Source of the DNA: Carnimonas nigrificans ATCC BAA-78
GTDB lineage: Bacteria > Pseudomonadota > Gammaproteobacteria > Pseudomonadales > Halomonadaceae
DNA: 64,000 bases
Assembly: GCF_000526695.1 (NCBI RefSeq)
Contig: NZ_JAGO01000011.1
Span: forward strand, 186,001 to 250,000
Direction: 5' to 3'
The number at the start of each line of letters is the position of its first letter. Position 1 is the first letter of the stretch. The notes below the pieces were generated by a model. The model did not search any database. It was given only the letters and a program-made list of their open reading frames with translations, and was not told the DNA's origin. Made by a program: the position numbers and the translations under genes. Of the stretch, positions 8,164 through 19,222 are shown one piece after another.

Positions 8164-8658
8164 ATGCACTGTCCATTTTGTGGGACGCAAGAAACAAAAG
8201 TCAGTGACTCGCGACTGGTTGCAGAGGGCGACCAGGTTCGCCGTCGTCGCCAGTGTCTGAGCTGTGGCGAACGTTTTACGACCTACGAAACCGCTGAGCT
8301 GGTGATGCCGCGTGTGGTGAAAAGCGACGGCACCCGTGAAACCTTTGATCCTGCCAAGGTGAGGGCGGGCGTAATGCGTTCGCTGGAAAAGCGCCCCGTG
8401 GCTTCTGAACGTATCGAAGCGGCATTGGAGCAGATTCGTCAGCGCCTGCGTGCTCGTGGAGAGCGGGAAGTGGGGGCGCGGGTGATTGGCGAAGAGGTGA
8501 TGCGTCAGCTCAAGCTGCTCGATCAGGTTGCCTATATTCGCTTCGCATCGGTATACCGTCGGTTTGAAGATGTCGACGAATTCCGGGCTGAAATCGAGCG
8601 CCTTACTCACCCCACCAGCGATAACGATGAAGAAGGCGCGGGAGCGACCAGTGAGTAA
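8164..8658 (+). CDS. nrdR: Transcriptional repressor NrdR
   Basis: The protein has 164 residues, slightly longer than E. coli NrdR. The N-terminal zinc ribbon has paired cysteines (MHCPFCG and CLSCGERF), followed by the ATP-cone domain ([18 protein letters not shown] to about residue 140). NrdR senses ATP/dATP and represses ribonucleotide reductase operons by binding paired 16-bp boxes. Two such boxes occur in this window in front of nrdA (21639-21685), so a direct regulatory link is expected. It is the first gene of the riboflavin-nusB-thiL group; ribD starts 8 bases before its stop codon, so the two are translationally coupled. Confidence 0.95.
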   Translation: MHCPFCGTQETKVSDSRLVAEGDQVRRRRQCLSCGERFTTYETAELVMPRVVKSDGTRETFDPAKVRAGVMRSLEKRPVASERIEAALEQIRQRLRARGEREVGARVIGEEVMRQLKLLDQVAYIRFASVYRRFEDVDEFRAEIERLTHPTSDNDEEGAGATSE

Positions 8659-9778
8659 CCTTCAGCCTGAACTATCGGATGAGCATTTTATGGCGCGCGC
8701 CATCGAGCTGGCGGCGCGTGGCCTCTATACCACCATGCCCAACCCGCGCGTGGGCTGCGTGCTGGTTAGTGATGGTGAAGTGATCGGTGAAGGCTTCCAT
8801 CAGCGCGCCGGTGAGGGACATGCGGAAGTCAATGCGCTGGCCTCTGCGGATGCCGCGCGTGTGCGTGGTGCGACCGCCTATGTGAGTCTGGAGCCATGCT
8901 CCCACTACGGACGTACCGGCCCCTGCTGCGAAGCGTTGGTCAATGCCGGTATTTCACGGCTGGTTGTAGCCATGCAGGACCCTAATCCCGACGTGGCTGG
9001 GCGCGGTATCGCCTTCTGTGAAGCAGCAGGTATAGAGGTGAAGGTGGGCGTGTGTGAAGCGGCGGCGCAGCAGTTGAACGCAGGGTTCGTCAAGCGCATG
9101 CGCCAGCAGCGGCCTTTTGTGCGCGTCAAACTGGCAGCTAGCCTGGATGGGCGCACTGCGATGGCAAGCGGTGAGTCAAAGTGGATTACTGGCCCCGCGG
9201 CGCGTCGTCAGGTACAGCGTTTGCGCGCGCGCTCCAGCGCCATTATCAGCGGCGTTGCTGCCGTTCTTGCCGACGATAGCCGCTTGACGGTACGTGAGAG
9301 CGAGTCCGGTCTTTCTTCCAGCGAAGCGGGGCCACTGCCGCTACGTGTTGTCATTGATTCACGGTTGCGTCTGCCGCCCACCGCTAGCATGCTGAGCGAG
9401 GAAGGGCGCACGCTGGTGTTTACCACTGCGCGCCGTGAACCGCAGGCCCAGGCACTGTCGAGCGCAGGCGCTGAAATTATCGAAGTGACGGCAAGCGACG
9501 ATGGGCATGTGTCGCTGGCGGCGGTGCTCTCCTATTTGGCCAGCGAAGAGAGCTGTAACGAGGTGCTCGTTGAAAGCGGCGCGTCTTTGGCAGGAGCCTT
9601 CATGGGGCAGCATCTTGTCGATGAAGTCGTGATATTCATGGCTCCAACACTGCTTGGCAGCACGGCGCTGCCGCTCTTCGATATGCAACTGACACAGATG
9701 AGCGAACAGCAGCGGCTGGTGATCAGCGATGTTCGCGCGGTAGGCGACGACTGGCAAATCATAGCCCGCCCCGTCTGA
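8651..9778 (+). CDS. ribD: Bifunctional riboflavin biosynthesis deaminase/reductase RibD
   Basis: The protein has 375 residues. The N-terminal cytidine-deaminase-like domain has the zinc motifs HAEVNAL and [15 protein letters not shown] and acts on 2,5-diamino-6-ribosylamino-pyrimidinone 5'-phosphate. The C-terminal reductase domain ([18 protein letters not shown] onward) reduces the ribosyl side chain with NADPH. The GTG at 8651 is chosen because GGAG stands six bases upstream and the protein then begins close to the family start; it overlaps nrdR by 8 bases. The next gene in many relatives is riboflavin synthase, but here the ribB-type gene follows directly. Confidence 0.93.
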   Translation: MSNLQPELSDEHFMARAIELAARGLYTTMPNPRVGCVLVSDGEVIGEGFHQRAGEGHAEVNALASADAARVRGATAYVSLEPCSHYGRTGPCCEALVNAGISRLVVAMQDPNPDVAGRGIAFCEAAGIEVKVGVCEAAAQQLNAGFVKRMRQQRPFVRVKLAASLDGRTAMASGESKWITGPAARRQVQRLRARSSAIISGVAAVLADDSRLTVRESESGLSSSEAGPLPLRVVIDSRLRLPPTASMLSEEGRTLVFTTARREPQAQALSSAGAEIIEVTASDDGHVSLAAVLSYLASEESCNEVLVESGASLAGAFMGQHLVDEVVIFMAPTLLGSTALPLFDMQLTQMSEQQRLVISDVRAVGDDWQIIARPV

Positions 9779-9862
9779 CGTACAGCCGACGGGCGCAGTT
9801 GCCCGTATAATGGCCTCCTGGCGGGTGGCCCTATTTAGCAATGCTTGAAAGGAATTGGCGAC

Positions 9863-10996
9863 ATGGCGTTATCATCCATAGCAGATCTGGTAAGCGACAT
9901 CGCTCAGGGCAAGATGGTTATTCTGCTCGACGATGAAGGGCGTGAAAACGAGGGTGACGTGATTATCGCCGCCGAATGCGTCGAAGCCGAACACATCAAT
10001 TTCATGGCGCGTCACGCGCGCGGCCTTATTTGCATGCCACTGAGTCGCCTGCGTGCCAGGCAGCTAGGGCTGGATCTTATGGTGCGTGAGAACGGCTCGG
10101 GCTTCGGTACTAAATTCACCGTGTCCATTGAAGCAGCCAACGGCATCACCACCGGCATTTCTGCGGCTGACCGAGCGCGCACCATTCGCGTGGCAGCCGC
10201 TCGTGGTGCCAATGCCAGCGATATTGTGCAGCCAGGTCATGTGTTTCCGCTTATCAGTGAAGATGGCGGCGTGCTGCGCCGGGCAGGGCATACCGAAGCG
10301 GCCTGTGATCTTGCCGAGATGGCCGGTTTCGAGCCAGCCGGGGTGATCTGTGAGGTGATGAACGATGACGGCACAATGGCGCGTCGCGAGGATCTCGAAG
10401 CCTTTGCCGCCGAACACGACATTCGTATCGGCACTATTGCCGACCTGATCGAATACCGCATTCACCATCAGCAAACCATCACGGAAGTCAGCGCCGAGCC
10501 GGTAAATACGGCATTCGGCGAATTTACGCTGCATACCTTCAAGGATTCCATTACCGGGCGTCACCATCTTGCACTGGTGAATGGACAGCCGTGCCGCGAG
10601 GAGACAGTGACGGTGCGTGTTCATGTGCCCGATAGCCTGCGTGATATTCTGATGCTGGAAGGCACTGCTGGCGCGCGTAGCTGGGCGGGCAGCGAGGCAC
10701 TGGAAGCGCTGAGCAGGCAGCCGTGTGGAGTGCTGGTGCTGCTTGATGAAGGGGGCGCGCCGCTCGATTACAAGGAGCAGCTCGACATTTTCTTCGGGCG
10801 CCGACAGGTGCCGCGTGATTGCAGCCTGAACGGTAGCGGTCAGTACCTGACCATCGGCACGGGCGCGCAAATTCTGCGGGCGTTGGGAGTAGGGCGAATG
10901 CGGCTATTAAGCTCACCGTTGCGCTTCTCGGCGCTGGCTGGCTTCGGCCTGGAAGTGGTCGAGCAGATCGGTTGCGATACCGTTTCGAGCCAGTAA
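9863..10996 (+). CDS. ribB: 3,4-dihydroxy-2-butanone-4-phosphate synthase with degenerate GTP cyclohydrolase II domain (RibBX type)
   Basis: The protein has 377 residues. The N-terminal half (to about residue 205) is a complete DHBP synthase with the acidic loop DDEGRENEGDV and the GHVFPLISEDGGVLRRAGHTEA block; it makes the four-carbon unit of riboflavin from ribulose-5-phosphate. The C-terminal half is related to GTP cyclohydrolase II but lacks the zinc-binding cysteine cluster and the arginine/tyrosine signature. The equivalent stretch reads VHVPDSLRDILMLEGTAGAR. It is therefore probably not a cyclohydrolase, and a separate RibA is expected elsewhere. The start at 9863 follows an AGGA site. 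Confidence 0.9.
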   Translation: MALSSIADLVSDIAQGKMVILLDDEGRENEGDVIIAAECVEAEHINFMARHARGLICMPLSRLRARQLGLDLMVRENGSGFGTKFTVSIEAANGITTGISAADRARTIRVAAARGANASDIVQPGHVFPLISEDGGVLRRAGHTEAACDLAEMAGFEPAGVICEVMNDDGTMARREDLEAFAAEHDIRIGTIADLIEYRIHHQQTITEVSAEPVNTAFGEFTLHTFKDSITGRHHLALVNGQPCREETVTVRVHVPDSLRDILMLEGTAGARSWAGSEALEALSRQPCGVLVLLDEGGAPLDYKEQLDIFFGRRQVPRDCSLNGSGQYLTIGTGAQILRALGVGRMRLLSSPLRFSALAGFGLEVVEQIGCDTVSSQ

Positions 10997-11129
10997 GCTG
11001 TACCATGCGCACTTGACCGAACATCGTCGCCCGCTTTGGCCCTCTGCCTGAGCGGGCGCAGTTGACTCAGGGCCTCGGTGGCTCTGTTTATGTGATGAAA
11101 CAAGGCTCGCGGTGCGAGCAGAGAGTACT

Positions 11130-11618
11130 ATGGAACCTATTGCGCAGTTGGAAGGCCGCTTCGTTGATGTAAACGGACGCTATGTCATTGTTGTGGGCCG
11201 TTTTAACCACCACGTCGTTGATTCACTGGTGGAGGGCGCTGTTGATACGCTGGTACGCCATGGCGTTGACGAAGAAAACATTCGCATCGTGCATGTGCCC
11301 GGCGCGTGGGAGCTGCCGCTGGCCGTCAAGCGTGTGCTTGAACGTCACGCACCTGATGCAGTTATCGCCTTGGGCGCGGTGATTCGCGGCGGTACGCCCC
11401 ATTTTGAGCATATCGCGGGGCAATGCAATTCTGCCCTGAATCGTCTGCAAATCGACTTCGATACGCCGATCACCAATGGCGTACTGACCGTCAATACCAT
11501 TGATCAGGCGATCGAACGTTCTGGCACCAAAGCGGGCAACAAGGGCACTGAAGCCACGATGGCCGCGCTGGAAATGGTCTCGCTGCTGCGTCAGATCGAC
11601 ACCGAAGGAGAAGCGTAA
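11130..11618 (+). CDS. ribH: 6,7-dimethyl-8-ribityllumazine synthase
   Basis: The protein has 162 residues and covers the whole lumazine synthase family. Visible blocks are VGRFNHHVVDSLVEGA, VPGAWELPLA and the phosphate-binding, catalytic region ALGAVIRGGTPHFEHI, whose conserved histidine is present. It condenses the RibD-derived pyrimidine with dihydroxybutanone phosphate; the next step needs riboflavin synthase, which is not encoded here. The ATG at 11130 is preferred over an upstream in-frame GTG because GAGAG precedes it. Its stop codon overlaps the nusB start by one base, so the two are translationally coupled. Confidence 0.95.
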   Translation: MEPIAQLEGRFVDVNGRYVIVVGRFNHHVVDSLVEGAVDTLVRHGVDEENIRIVHVPGAWELPLAVKRVLERHAPDAVIALGAVIRGGTPHFEHIAGQCNSALNRLQIDFDTPITNGVLTVNTIDQAIERSGTKAGNKGTEATMAALEMVSLLRQIDTEGEA

Positions 11619-12124
11619 TGGCCAATGCGCAAAAACAGCCTTCCAAATCGCAGGTCGCTCGTCATGCTGCCCGTGAGCTAACCGTTCAGGCGCTCTATCA
11701 GTGGGAGCTTCAGCATCGTGAAAAAGCGCTCTCCACGGTAGAGGCGGAGTTTCGCAGCCAGTTGGCGGATGAAGATGCGCCGGACGCGGAAAACTGGGTG
11801 AAGGTGATGGCGATGGCCGATTTGGTCCTGTTCCATGACCTGCTCAAGGGCATTGGTGAACAGTATGCGCGCGTTGATGAATTGATTGACCCGCTGCTCG
11901 ACCGTGCCATTACCGATCTCGACTACGTAGAGCTTGCCATTTTGCGTCTGGGCACCTACGAGCTGAAAGAGCGGCTGGAAGTACCGTATCGCGTCGTGAT
12001 CAACGAATGCGTGGAGCTTGCCAAGGAGTTCGGTGCGACCGACGGGCATAAATATATCAACAGTGTGCTCGACAAGCTGGCGGTGTCGCTGCGTAGCGCC
12101 GAAGTTGAGGCGCGCCGGCGCTAA
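11618..12124 (+). CDS. nusB: Transcription antitermination factor NusB
   Basis: The protein has 168 residues, somewhat longer than E. coli NusB because of an N-terminal extension of about 15 residues. The family blocks are ARHAARELTVQALYQWEL, LDRAITDLDYVELAILRLGTYEL and the C-terminal INECVELAKEFGATDGHKYINSVLD. NusB binds NusE (ribosomal protein S10) and boxA RNA in rRNA antitermination. It is coupled to ribH by a TAATG overlap with a strong gaaggag site just upstream. Its place between ribH and thiL is the usual gammaproteobacterial order. Confidence 0.95.
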   Translation: MANAQKQPSKSQVARHAARELTVQALYQWELQHREKALSTVEAEFRSQLADEDAPDAENWVKVMAMADLVLFHDLLKGIGEQYARVDELIDPLLDRAITDLDYVELAILRLGTYELKERLEVPYRVVINECVELAKEFGATDGHKYINSVLDKLAVSLRSAEVEARRR

Positions 12125-12133
12125 GCCCTGCCC

Positions 12134-13168
12134 ATGCTCGGTGAATTCGATCTTATCAAGCGCTATCTGCTCGCGCCCACCCAGGGTACGCGCGCTGACG
12201 GTTATCCGCTGGAAGGTGTATCGGAAGTACCGAACGGCCCATGCAGAGAGAGTGGATCAGGGGTCGCCTTGGGTGCCGGAGATGATGCGGCGCTGCTGGT
12301 ACCGGCAGCGGGCCATCAGGTGGTTGTAAGCGTGGATACGTCAGTCGCCGATGTCCATTTTCCTGCCGATGCTCCGGCCCATGCCATTGGTTATCGCAGT
12401 TTGGCGGTAAGTCTTTCCGACCTGGCTGCGATGGGGGCAACGCCGCGCTGGTGCCTGCTGGCCCTTACCCTGCCAGAGGTCGATGAAGACTGGGCATCAT
12501 CGTTCAGCCGTGGTTTTCATCACCTGGCAAATCAGCACCGGCTGGCCCTGGTAGGGGGCGATGTAACGCGTGGTGAACTCTCGGTCTCCGTGACGGTAAT
12601 GGGCGAGTTGCCCGTGCGCCACGCCCTGCGTCGTGACGGCGCCAGAGCGGGCGATCTGATCGCGGTCACGGGGCCGCTGGGCAGTGCCTGCGCCGGTCTC
12701 AAGCGTTGGCAGCGCGGTTGTCGTCGTATCGAACACGATGCGCTGCTGGGTGCCTATCTTTATCCCTCTCCAAAGGTTACCGCTGGGCGTGTGCTGCTTG
12801 GGTATGCCAATGCAGGCATGGATATTTCCGATGGACTGGCGGCTGATCTTCATCATCTTTGTGCGGCGTCCCAGGCAGGTGCCGAGCTTGCGTTTGAACA
12901 TCTTCCCATTGCGCCTGAGACCGTGAGCGAACTGGGCAGCCAGGAAGCAATGAACGCGGCCCTTTACGGTGGCGATGATTATCAGCTACTCGTTACGCTC
13001 ACACCATCAGCGCTGGGGGAAGCGCGTGAACGGCTTGCGCAAAGCGGTGAAACACTGACCGTTATTGGCCGAGTGATTGCTGAACCTAATATCGTTCGAA
13101 CGCTGGGCGGCGAGCTCTTGCAGCCCAACGGCTGGCAGCATTTTCATGGTGATCGCACCGAGCGTTAG
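12134..13168 (+). CDS. thiL: Thiamine-monophosphate kinase
   Basis: The protein has 344 residues. Blocks of the PurM-like kinase fold are present: GEFDLIKRYL at the start, GAGDDAALL, the metal-binding VSVDTSVADVHFP, SLSDLAAMGATPRW, VGGDVTRGE and the C-terminal GGDDYQLLVT. It phosphorylates thiamine monophosphate to the active cofactor thiamine diphosphate with ATP. It starts 9 bp after nusB and is probably the last gene of the nrdR-rib-nusB transcript, since lon has its own promoter. The gene pgpA, which often follows, is absent. Confidence 0.94.
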   Translation: MLGEFDLIKRYLLAPTQGTRADGYPLEGVSEVPNGPCRESGSGVALGAGDDAALLVPAAGHQVVVSVDTSVADVHFPADAPAHAIGYRSLAVSLSDLAAMGATPRWCLLALTLPEVDEDWASSFSRGFHHLANQHRLALVGGDVTRGELSVSVTVMGELPVRHALRRDGARAGDLIAVTGPLGSACAGLKRWQRGCRRIEHDALLGAYLYPSPKVTAGRVLLGYANAGMDISDGLAADLHHLCAASQAGAELAFEHLPIAPETVSELGSQEAMNAALYGGDDYQLLVTLTPSALGEARERLAQSGETLTVIGRVIAEPNIVRTLGGELLQPNGWQHFHGDRTER

Positions 13169-13176
13169 CGCCTCCT

Positions 13177-13204
13177 CTTGATAATGGGAGCGAACGCCCA
13201 CATT
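13177..13204 (+). promoter_or_regulatory. Sigma-32 (heat shock) type promoter for lon
   Basis: CTTGATA (13177-13183) and CCCACATT (13197-13204) are separated by 13 bases. This is close to the RpoH consensus CTTGAAA and CCCCATNT with the usual spacing. It lies 75 bp upstream of lon, a classical heat-shock gene. Confidence 0.7.
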
Positions 13205-13278
13205 CCTGAAACATTCGTCGTCGCTATTGGCCAGCTCAAAGCGGCATAGAGGTTGCCTTACGCTTTCAGGAAAACTCC

Positions 13279-15726
13279 ATGACCCAGCGCTCTCCCGATG
13301 TACCTTCCCATGGCTCGCACGACAACCTGGTAATGTCAGGCGAAGCAGACAATATCTCCCAGCCCGGACAGGGCAGTGCCTACGCTAATTCGGGCCAGGT
13401 GATCAAGGCCGATGACGCGCTTCCTCACAGGCTCTATCTGCTGCCCATCAATAACCGCCCGTTTTTCCCTGCTCAGGTGCAACCGCTGATGATTCACCGG
13501 CAGCGCTGGGAAGAGACCATGCGTCAGGTGGCCGAAACTGCCCACCATACCGTGGGGCTGGCATTTGTCGGCGATCTCGACAAGGAAGTGCCAAATCAAA
13601 TGGACTTCCCGAAGATCGGTACAGCGGTGAAGGTGCATCGTGCTGAGGCGGGCGATGACAACCTTCAGTTTATGGCGCAGGGCGTCAAGCGCTTTCGTAT
13701 CGTGCAGTGGCTGACCTATGAGCCGCCCTACATTGTCGATGTGGAATATCCCGACGAACCTGTGGATCGTGAAGACGACGAGACACGCGCCTACGCCATG
13801 TCGGTCATCAACGGCATCAAGCAGCTTCTGCCGATCAATCCTCTCTATGGTGAAGAGCTTAAAAATCACCTGAACCGTTTCAGCCCCAACGAGCCTGGCC
13901 CTCTGTGCGACTTTGCAGCGGGAATTACGTCGGCGAAAGGCGAAGAGCTGCAAAAGGTGCTTGAAACGCTGCCGGTGATTGATCGCATGAAAGCGGTGTT
14001 GCCGCTGCTGCATAAAGAGATCGACGTGGCGCAGCTGCAAAGCGAAATTTCGCAGCAGGTCAACGCGCAAATGGAGAAGCGCCAGCGTGAGTTTTTCCTG
14101 CGCGAGCAGCTCAAGGTGATTCAAAAAGAGCTGGGTATCTCCAAGGATGACCGCGAGAACGATGTCGATACCTTCCGTGATCGCCTCGAAGACAAAGAGG
14201 TGCCCGAGCATATTCAGGCGCGTATTGATGACGAGCTGAACAAGCTATCGGTGCTTGAAACCGGCTCTCCCGAGTACAGCACGACGCGCAATTACCTCGA
14301 TTGGCTGACCAACATGCCATGGGGCGTTACCTCCACGGATCAGCTCGATCTGGACAATGCGCGCCGTATTCTGAGCCGCGATCATGACGGCCTGGATGAA
14401 GTCAAAGAGCGGATTGTCGAGTTTCTGGCGGAAGGGAGCTTCAAAGGCTCGGTAGGTGGCTCGATTCTGCTGCTGGTCGGGCCGCCGGGGGTGGGTAAAA
14501 CGTCGGTGGGGCGCTCGATTGCCGAAGCGCTGGGCCGCAAGTTTTATCGCTTCTCGCTGGGCGGCATGCGTGACGAAGCCGAAATCAAAGGGCATCGGCG
14601 TACCTATGTCGGCGCCATGCCCGGCAAGTTTGTGCAGGCGCTCAAGGAAGTCGAGGTCGAAAACCCGGTCATCATGCTTGATGAGATCGACAAGCTGAGC
14701 CAGTCGTATCAGGGCGACCCTGCCTCTGCGCTGCTGGAAGTGCTCGACCCTGAGCAAAATGTCGATTTTCTCGATCACTATCTCGATGTGCGTGTTGATC
14801 TGTCGAAAGTGCTTTTTGTGTGCACCGCCAACCAGCTCGATACCATTCCCGGCCCGCTCTACGATCGCATGGAGAATATTCGTCTCTCGGGCTATATCAC
14901 CGAAGAGAAGGTCAGCATCGCCAAGCACCATCTGTGGCCCAAGCTGTTGCGTCGTGACTCCATCGCCAAGAGCCGTATTACGCTGACCGATACCGCGCTG
15001 CGTCAGGTAATCGAGGGCTATGCGCGTGAAGCTGGCGTGCGTCAGCTTGAAAAGCAGCTGCACCGTATTGTGCGCAAGGCGGCGGTCAAGCTGATTGAAG
15101 GCGCGGAGAAGGTCAAGGTCTCGGTCAATAATCTCGAACAGTTCCTCGGCGCGCCGGTATTCCAGCAGGAGCAGGTGCTGAAGGGAGTCGGTGTTGTTAC
15201 CGGCCTGGCATGGACCTCGATGGGCGGCACTACGCTGCCCATTGAAGCCACCCAGGTGCACGCGCTGGATCGCGGGCTGAAACTGACCGGCAAGCTGGGC
15301 GATGTAATGCAGGAGTCGGCCAATATTGCCTACAGCTTTGTGCAGTCCAACCTGAAAGGCTTCGGCCTTTCCGCAGATGCGTGGGATAAAACCTTCATTC
15401 ACCTGCATGTGCCGGAGGGCGCAACGCCCAAGGATGGCCCCTCGGCGGGGGTGACCATGGCAACCGCGCTGCTGTCGCTGGCACGCAAGCGCGCCATCAA
15501 GCCCGGCGTTGCAATGACGGGCGAGCTCACGCTGACAGGCAAGGTGCTACCGGTAGGCGGGATTCGTGAAAAGGTGATTGCCGCGCGCCGCAGCAATATC
15601 TTCGAACTGGTACTGCCGAAGGCTAACCAGCGTGATTACGACGAACTGCCCGACTACGTGAAGAAAGGCGTTACGGTGCACTTTGCCGCGCGCTATAGCG
15701 ACGTAACCAAGGTCGTTTTCGTGTAG
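13279..15726 (+). CDS. lon: ATP-dependent protease Lon
   Basis: The protein has 815 residues. An N-terminal extension of about 45 residues precedes the LON substrate-recognition domain (LYLLPINNRPFFPAQVQPL). A coiled segment follows, then the AAA+ module with Walker A GPPGVGKTS and Walker B VIMLDEIDK. The C-terminal protease domain has the catalytic serine in DGPSAGVTM and the catalytic lysine in VGGIREKVIAA. Lon degrades misfolded and regulatory proteins in the cytoplasm. The extended N-terminus and the divergence of the first 50 residues suggest the LonB/second-Lon type seen beside classical Lon in pseudomonads; this is a guess. The start has an aggaaaa site and a heat-shock promoter upstream. 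Confidence 0.95.
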   Translation: MTQRSPDVPSHGSHDNLVMSGEADNISQPGQGSAYANSGQVIKADDALPHRLYLLPINNRPFFPAQVQPLMIHRQRWEETMRQVAETAHHTVGLAFVGDLDKEVPNQMDFPKIGTAVKVHRAEAGDDNLQFMAQGVKRFRIVQWLTYEPPYIVDVEYPDEPVDREDDETRAYAMSVINGIKQLLPINPLYGEELKNHLNRFSPNEPGPLCDFAAGITSAKGEELQKVLETLPVIDRMKAVLPLLHKEIDVAQLQSEISQQVNAQMEKRQREFFLREQLKVIQKELGISKDDRENDVDTFRDRLEDKEVPEHIQARIDDELNKLSVLETGSPEYSTTRNYLDWLTNMPWGVTSTDQLDLDNARRILSRDHDGLDEVKERIVEFLAEGSFKGSVGGSILLLVGPPGVGKTSVGRSIAEALGRKFYRFSLGGMRDEAEIKGHRRTYVGAMPGKFVQALKEVEVENPVIMLDEIDKLSQSYQGDPASALLEVLDPEQNVDFLDHYLDVRVDLSKVLFVCTANQLDTIPGPLYDRMENIRLSGYITEEKVSIAKHHLWPKLLRRDSIAKSRITLTDTALRQVIEGYAREAGVRQLEKQLHRIVRKAAVKLIEGAEKVKVSVNNLEQFLGAPVFQQEQVLKGVGVVTGLAWTSMGGTTLPIEATQVHALDRGLKLTGKLGDVMQESANIAYSFVQSNLKGFGLSADAWDKTFIHLHVPEGATPKDGPSAGVTMATALLSLARKRAIKPGVAMTGELTLTGKVLPVGGIREKVIAARRSNIFELVLPKANQRDYDELPDYVKKGVTVHFAARYSDVTKVVFV

Positions 15727-15754
15727 GTTGCTCTCTTCGATACGCTGACACAAG

Positions 15755-15788
15755 AGCGGGCCTCCCCATGGTGGGAAGGCCCGCTTTT
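15755..15788 (+). terminator. Rho-independent terminator of lon
   Basis: A 13-bp stem with one mismatch (agcgggcct arm at 15755, ggcccgct arm ending 15784) is followed by six T residues. The gene on the other side is convergent and ends at 15809. Confidence 0.88.
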
Positions 15789-15808
15789 TTCAGGCTCTCA
15801 TCTGGTTC

Positions 15809-17268
<1,460 letters not shown>

Positions 17269-19119
17269 ATGCCCCAATATCGTTCCAAAACTTCTACCGG
17301 TGGCCGCAATATGGCCGGCGCTCGCGCGCTGTGGCGAGCTACCGGCATGGAAGACGGTGATTTTGACAAACCGATCATCGCCGTTGCCAACTCCTTTACC
17401 CAGTTTGTGCCGGGCCATGTCCATTTGAAGGACATGGGCCAGCTCGTCGCACGCGAAATCGAGAAAGCGGGTGGTGTGGCCAAGGAGTTCAACACCATCG
17501 CCGTGGATGACGGCATCGCCATGGGCCACGATGGCATGCTGTATTCGCTGCCATCACGCGATATTATCGCTGATTCCGTCGAGTATATGGTGAATGCGCA
17601 CTGCGCCGATGCGCTGGTGTGTATTTCCAACTGTGACAAGATCACCCCCGGGATGCTGAACGCGGCCATGCGTCTGAATATTCCGGTGGTCTTCGTTTCA
17701 GGCGGCCCCATGGAGGCCGGTAAGGTCAAATTGATTGACCACGGTCTTGATCTGGTTGATGCCATGGTCATGGCGGCGGATGACTCGGTCAGCGACGAAG
17801 AGCTGGCCGAAGTCGAGCGCAGCGCTTGCCCCACCTGTGGCAGTTGCTCCGGCATGTTTACCGCCAACTCGATGAACTGCCTGACCGAAGCGCTAGGATT
17901 CTCGCTGCCGGGTAATGGCACTACGCTGGCAACCCACTCTGACCGTCGGCGTCTGTTTGAAGAAGCAGGGCGTACCGTTGTCGAGATCGCTCGTCGTTAT
18001 TACGAACAGGGTGATGAATCCGTGCTGCCGCGTAATATCGGCTCCAAGGCGGCATTCGAGAATGCCATGACCCTGGATATTGCGATGGGTGGCTCAACCA
18101 ATACCATCCTGCACCTGCTGGCAGCAGCGCAGGAAGGCGAGGTCGATTTCACCCTCAACGATATTGATGCGCTGTCACGCAAGGTGCCGCAGCTATGCAA
18201 GCTGGCGCCCAACACGCAGAAATACCACATCGAAGATTGCCATCGCGCCGGCGGCATCATGGGTATTTTGGGTGAACTGGATCGTGCGGGTGTGCTCGAT
18301 ACTTCTCTGCCTACCATCCATAGCCCGACCATGAAGGACGCACTGGAGCGTTTCGACATCATGCGCAACCCTGCGCCTGAGATTGTCGAATTCTACAAGG
18401 CGGGGCCGGGCGGGGTTCGTACCCAGCAGGCATTCTCGCAAAGTGCGCGCTGGCCGAGCCTCGATGGTGATCGTGCTCAGGGCTGCATTCGCAGCATCGA
18501 CCACGCCTTCTCGCAAGAGGGTGGCCTGGCGGTGCTGTTCGGCAACATTGCGGAAAGCGGCTGTGTCGTGAAAACCGCCGGTGTTGATGACTCGATTCTG
18601 GTATTTGAAGGTCCGGCTCATGTGGTCGAATCGCAGGATCAAGCGGTTGAGCATGTACTGGATGGCAAGGTCAAGGAAGGCGAAGTCGTCGTGATTCGCT
18701 ACGAAGGCCCCAAAGGCGGCCCTGGCATGCAGGAGATGCTTTACCCCACCTCCTACCTGAAATCGAAAGGGCTGGGCAAGAAGTGTGCGCTGATGACCGA
18801 CGGTCGCTTCTCCGGCGGCACTTCCGGGCTGTCGATTGGTCACGTTTCGCCAGAGGCGGCTTCTGGTGGCGCGATCGGGCTGGTGGAAAACGGCGATATG
18901 ATCCGTATTGATATTCCGGCGCGTCGTATTGACGTAGTGCTCTCTGATGACGAACTGGCCGCACGTCGCGAGCAAATGGAAGCTCGCGGTGAGCAGGCGT
19001 GGAAACCGTCGATCAAGCGCGCTCGTAACGTCACTGCTGCGCTGAAGGCTTATGCAATGCTGGCTACTTCCGCTGACCGTGGCGCAGTGCGCGACCTCGA
19101 CAAGCTGGAATCCCGCTAA
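17269..19119 (+). CDS. ilvD: Dihydroxy-acid dehydratase
   Basis: The protein has 616 residues, the full length of the enterobacterial type. The iron-sulfur and metal ligands are visible in [12 protein letters not shown] and [20 protein letters not shown], and the C-terminal [19 protein letters not shown] block carries the catalytic serine. It converts 2,3-dihydroxy-isovalerate and 2,3-dihydroxy-3-methylvalerate to the 2-keto acids that give valine, leucine and isoleucine. The ATG at 17269 ([19 protein letters not shown]) has a gaggaag site; an earlier in-frame ATG at 17254 is less likely. It stands alone, without other ilv genes. Confidence 0.96.
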   Translation: MPQYRSKTSTGGRNMAGARALWRATGMEDGDFDKPIIAVANSFTQFVPGHVHLKDMGQLVAREIEKAGGVAKEFNTIAVDDGIAMGHDGMLYSLPSRDIIADSVEYMVNAHCADALVCISNCDKITPGMLNAAMRLNIPVVFVSGGPMEAGKVKLIDHGLDLVDAMVMAADDSVSDEELAEVERSACPTCGSCSGMFTANSMNCLTEALGFSLPGNGTTLATHSDRRRLFEEAGRTVVEIARRYYEQGDESVLPRNIGSKAAFENAMTLDIAMGGSTNTILHLLAAAQEGEVDFTLNDIDALSRKVPQLCKLAPNTQKYHIEDCHRAGGIMGILGELDRAGVLDTSLPTIHSPTMKDALERFDIMRNPAPEIVEFYKAGPGGVRTQQAFSQSARWPSLDGDRAQGCIRSIDHAFSQEGGLAVLFGNIAESGCVVKTAGVDDSILVFEGPAHVVESQDQAVEHVLDGKVKEGEVVVIRYEGPKGGPGMQEMLYPTSYLKSKGLGKKCALMTDGRFSGGTSGLSIGHVSPEAASGGAIGLVENGDMIRIDIPARRIDVVLSDDELAARREQMEARGEQAWKPSIKRARNVTAALKAYAMLATSADRGAVRDLDKLESR

Positions 19120-19154
19120 CGCTGGTACTTCACTTGTGCCACTGCGTACAGCCA

Positions 19155-19183
19155 ATGCCCCGTCTTATGCGGGGCGTTGTTGT
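19155..19183 (+). terminator. Terminator downstream of ilvD
   Basis: A stem gccccg/cggggc (19157-19162 with 19170-19175), extended by weak pairs, is followed by the T-rich gttgttgtg. The gene on the other side (nudE) is convergent. Confidence 0.65.
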
Positions 19184-19222
19184 GTCAGGGGAATGCTGGC
19201 AAGCGGCGGAGCAGCGCGCTTC

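Noticed and set aside
14245-15408. 387-codon open frame antisense to lon
   Set aside because: A shadow of the lon codon pattern in high-GC DNA; the + strand frame has full Lon motifs.
18193-19155. 320-codon open frame antisense to ilvD
   Set aside because: Complement of conserved ilvD sequence, with no ribosome binding site or family match.
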